Of a stretch of 33,965 nucleotides of DNA, positions 33,801 to 33,965 are shown piece by piece. The stretch is from JAKPQD01 sp029572965 (lineage in GTDB: Bacteria > Bacteroidota > Bacteroidia > Bacteroidales > DTGW01). Position numbers and translations under genes: made by a program. The notes beneath the pieces are model-generated. The model saw only the letters and a program-made list of their open reading frames with translations. It searched no databases and was not told the DNA's origin. The DNA lies in contig DAOSPF010000035.1 in assembly GCA_035374585.1 (NCBI GenBank), positions 1 through 33,965 of the forward strand, given 5' to 3'. Numbering within the stretch: the stretch's first letter is position 1; the number at the start of each line of letters is the position of its first letter.

Positions 33801-33965
33801 TGATAATTACAGGATGAGCGATTGGTACGTTGAAGATGGCTCTTATATCAGGCTCAAATCAATACAAATTGGCTATACTTTGCCTGAAAACTTCACCAAA
33901 AAATACGGGATTGAACGTTTGAGAGTATATGTAGGCGGCCGCAACCTTATTACCTGGACCAATTA
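30848..33965 (+). CDS. SusC-type TonB-dependent outer-membrane receptor (one internal frameshift; 3' end outside window)
   Basis: Outer-membrane importer of oligosaccharides, normally paired with a SusD lipoprotein just downstream (beyond this window). The first frame encodes a signal peptide (best from Met15, base 30890: MKKNLALFTASLLLSITALA), a carboxypeptidase-D-like domain (ISGTITDATGLGLPGVNV), the conserved MDQVVVIGYGVQKKSDLTGAV segment in parts, and the plug (SIYIIDGIPGD-type, DIERIEVLKDASAQAIYG). At 32176-32181 the frame breaks. In the first frame a stop occurs at 32354-32356, after nonsense sequence. Read -1 from 32182, a further 594 codons are open to the edge with ordinary SusC beta-barrel sequence (FGRLNYEFNNLFLAQFTYRYDGSTKFG, in shorter pieces; WYVEDGSYIRLKSIQIGYTLP; LRVYVGGRNLITWTN). 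Together about 1038 residues are present. One missing A in the A-run would explain it: mutation, phase switch, base-calling error or recoding. Confidence 0.92.
32174..32184 (+). other. Frameshift point in susC (A6 run, A AAA AAG heptamer)
   Basis: The incoming frame reads ACA AAA AAG GCA; the conserved protein continues only as GGC ACC TAC AGG ATG, one base back. The local heptamer A AAA AAG in this phase is the same as the known -1 slippery site of E. coli dnaX. Only weak pairing is visible downstream, and no clear Shine-Dalgarno-like stimulator upstream, so a lost A (A7 to A6) is the simplest reading. Confidence 0.85.

Overview
The window is a polysaccharide-utilisation region from a Bacteroidota genome, probably a plant-cell-wall degrader of the Bacteroidales/Marinilabiliales/Cytophagales type. 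Evidence for this is a SusC-type TonB-dependent receptor, a giant hybrid two-component regulator (HTCS), several C-terminal type IX secretion (T9SS, 'type A') sorting domains, Bacteroidota -7 boxes (TAnnTTTG), AT-rich intergenes and starts without strong Shine-Dalgarno sequences.

Left arm (1-3696, minus strand): a small secreted lysine-rich protein, a GH5 lipoprotein, and a GH3 beta-xylosidase/glucosidase with a PA14 insert that runs off the left edge. The three read in one direction with short gaps and may be one operon. Next comes an intact tRNA-Pro(UGG) with its own promoter and terminator (3954-4120), then a structured intergene holding one copy of a dispersed inverted-repeat element.

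Central arm: the HTCS (4415-9211, minus) has a periplasmic beta-propeller sensor, one membrane span, a kinase core and, unusually, two consecutive receiver-plus-AraC modules. Divergent from it are a 1019-residue non-catalytic binding-domain protein exported by T9SS (9516-12575) and a long plus-strand series of enzymes (12878-30126): GH39, GH9 (BACON+CBM6+T9SS), GH42-like, a GH51-like arabinofuranosidase (T9SS), GH115 alpha-glucuronidase, GH2, GH5 endoglucanase (T9SS) and GH29 fucosidase. A 721-bp intergene then carries short palindromes and a MITE-like element, followed by a susC gene (30848 to right edge) with one frameshift at an A6 run.

How they may work together: the enzyme set fits a branched hemicellulose (glucuronoarabinoxylan and/or fucosylated xyloglucan); the exact substrate is inference. 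T9SS-tagged GH9, GH5 and arabinofuranosidase would cut outside the cell, the SusC complex would import oligosaccharides, and signal-peptide-only GH39, GH42, GH115, GH2 and GH29 would finish them in the periplasm. The HTCS would sense a released oligosaccharide.

The strongest regulatory signal is a 37-nt sequence, nearly identical in three places (9334, 12770, 30622), each followed after 20-21 nt by an exact TAGTTTTG -7 box. They lie upstream of the binding-domain gene, the enzyme operon and susC, and are best explained as the binding sites of the tandem-module HTCS. The left-arm GH5/GH3 genes have no such site.
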